From assembly GCA_022824025.1 (NCBI GenBank), contig JAJEBF010000014.1, positions 434,001-498,000 on the forward strand: a DNA stretch of 64,000 nt, read 5' to 3'. The translations under genes and the position numbers were made by a program. Origin of the DNA: Caldilineaceae bacterium (lineage in GTDB: Bacteria; Chloroflexota; Anaerolineae; Caldilineales; Caldilineaceae). Shown here piece by piece: positions 63,537 through 64,000 of this stretch (position 1 is its first letter; the number at the start of each line of letters is the position of its first letter). The notes beneath the pieces were generated by a model. The model saw nothing but the letters and a program-made list of their open reading frames with translations, did no database searches and was not told the origin of the DNA.

Positions 63537-64000
63537 CACGCGCTTCCCTCCCCCTTCCTCTTGCCGCTTACGCCCCGCAGTTCCCCATCCTCTCGTCCCG
63601 GCCCTGCCGCGTTCACCAATCCGCCCGGCTGCGCAGCCTTCGATTCGCCGGGCGCGCTCGCCGCCTCGACACGCGCAGGGTAACGCATTGCCCGCCCAAT
63701 GACACCTGCGCTGAACCGCCCCGTTGGAGGCAGTTCGTCCACGCGAAAGAAGCGAGCCTCCAGAATCTCCACCGGATCGATCTTCAGCTGCCCCCCGCTG
63801 ATTCGTCCCAGCAAGTAGAACTCCAAGGTCCGGCGCGTGGCGCGATGGCAGATGATGCCTTCCACCACTGCATCCAGGGCCAGCTCCTCCCGTATCTCCC
63901 GCCGCCAGCACGCAAAAATATCCTCGCCAGGCGACAACCATCCGCCTGGCATTCCCCATGCCCTCTCGTCATGAAACCGGTGGCGCAGCAACAGTACCTG
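63536..64000 (-). CDS. Nudix hydrolase (5' truncated by window end)
   Basis: The frame is open to the window edge: VLLLRHRF precedes MPGGWL, so the start lies outside. About 154 residues are visible. The Nudix box is G-WLSPG-E, seven residues, REIREEL (fits Gx5Ex7REUxEExGU except for the last glycine). The C-terminal 45 residues are Gly/Ala/Glu-rich and probably unstructured. The substrate could be an NDP-sugar, which would suit the glycosyltransferase cluster that follows, but this is inference. Its stop overlaps the DUF2298 start. Confidence 0.85.
   Translation of the reverse strand, partial: QVLLLRHRFHDERAWGMPGGWLSPGEDIFACWRREIREELALDAVVEGIICHRATRRTLEFYLLGRISGGQLKIDPVEILEARFFRVDELPPTGRFSAGVIGRAMRYPARVEAASAPGESKAAQPGGLVNAAGPGREDGELRGVSGKRKGEGSA

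Noticed and set aside
63537..63959. N-terminal extension of the DUF2298 frame
   Set aside because: It overlaps the Nudix gene and is Gly/Arg-rich; ATG 63536 overlapping the Nudix stop is the natural start.

Overview
The window looks like a piece of a GC-rich, uncultured Chloroflexota genome, probably of the Anaerolineae/Caldilineae type. This is inferred from gene content and style: frequent TTG/GTG starts, a quinol:cytochrome c oxidoreductase with a b6-like cytochrome b, Hanks-type kinase and FHA regulators, many Pro/Thr-rich surface proteins, dispersed CCACTGA heptamer repeats and a GTAGGGGCGCCCC inverted repeat. No rRNA or marker gene fixes the taxonomy. Both window ends cut a gene: a DHDPS/NAL-family lyase on the left and a Nudix hydrolase on the right.

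Layout. 1-4860: lyase fragment, pyrimidine genes (fused OMP decarboxylase/OPRT, then dihydroorotate dehydrogenase) and convergent queA. 5054-11845: penicillin-acylase-family hydrolase, rarD-like permease, then valS behind a T-box leader with its own promoter and terminator. 11850-12460: remains of a VapBC-like toxin-antitoxin pair. 12496-16603: Rieske protein, cytochrome b and a diheme cytochrome c behind a near-consensus promoter. 16728-24049: a phosphoribosyltransferase, then a sugar-type ABC importer (binding protein plus two permeases, no ATPase) followed by three tandem phytanoyl-CoA-dioxygenase-like genes. 24359-34564: GNAT protein, DNA polymerase IV, EamA permease, rsmI, two class V aminotransferases, an SRAP protein and two overlapping metallophosphoesterases. 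34620-39891: regulatory island with an ECF sigma factor, an FHA-winged helix protein, a transmembrane Ser/Thr kinase and a lipoprotein. 40078-47510: threonine aldolase, a DUF697-like protein, two tandem tRNA-Asp genes, fabI, tyrS and an IlvD/Edd dehydratase of the sugar-acid type.

47574-64000 is the most unusual part. On the minus strand, a tightly packed run goes from a Nudix hydrolase to a DUF2298/YYY membrane protein, a degenerate PMT-like protein, an Agl23-like GT-C protein fused to NHL repeats, a zinc-ribbon GT-C protein, a 1437-residue zinc ribbon/GT-C/PA14-like/NHL protein, and a zinc-ribbon/NHL protein that is a partial copy of its upstream neighbour. Spacing (start-stop overlap, then gaps of 27, 3, 48, 94 and about 80 bases) suggests one operon for envelope glycosylation coupled to extracytoplasmic beta-propeller domains. 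That role is inferred.

How the parts may work together: the importer plus dioxygenases look like an uptake-and-oxidation unit for an organic solute. The kinase, FHA and sigma genes look like a sensing unit. The bc-type complex is respiratory. Non-coding stretches hold two dispersed repeat families, several sigma70-like promoters, hairpins and the T-box.
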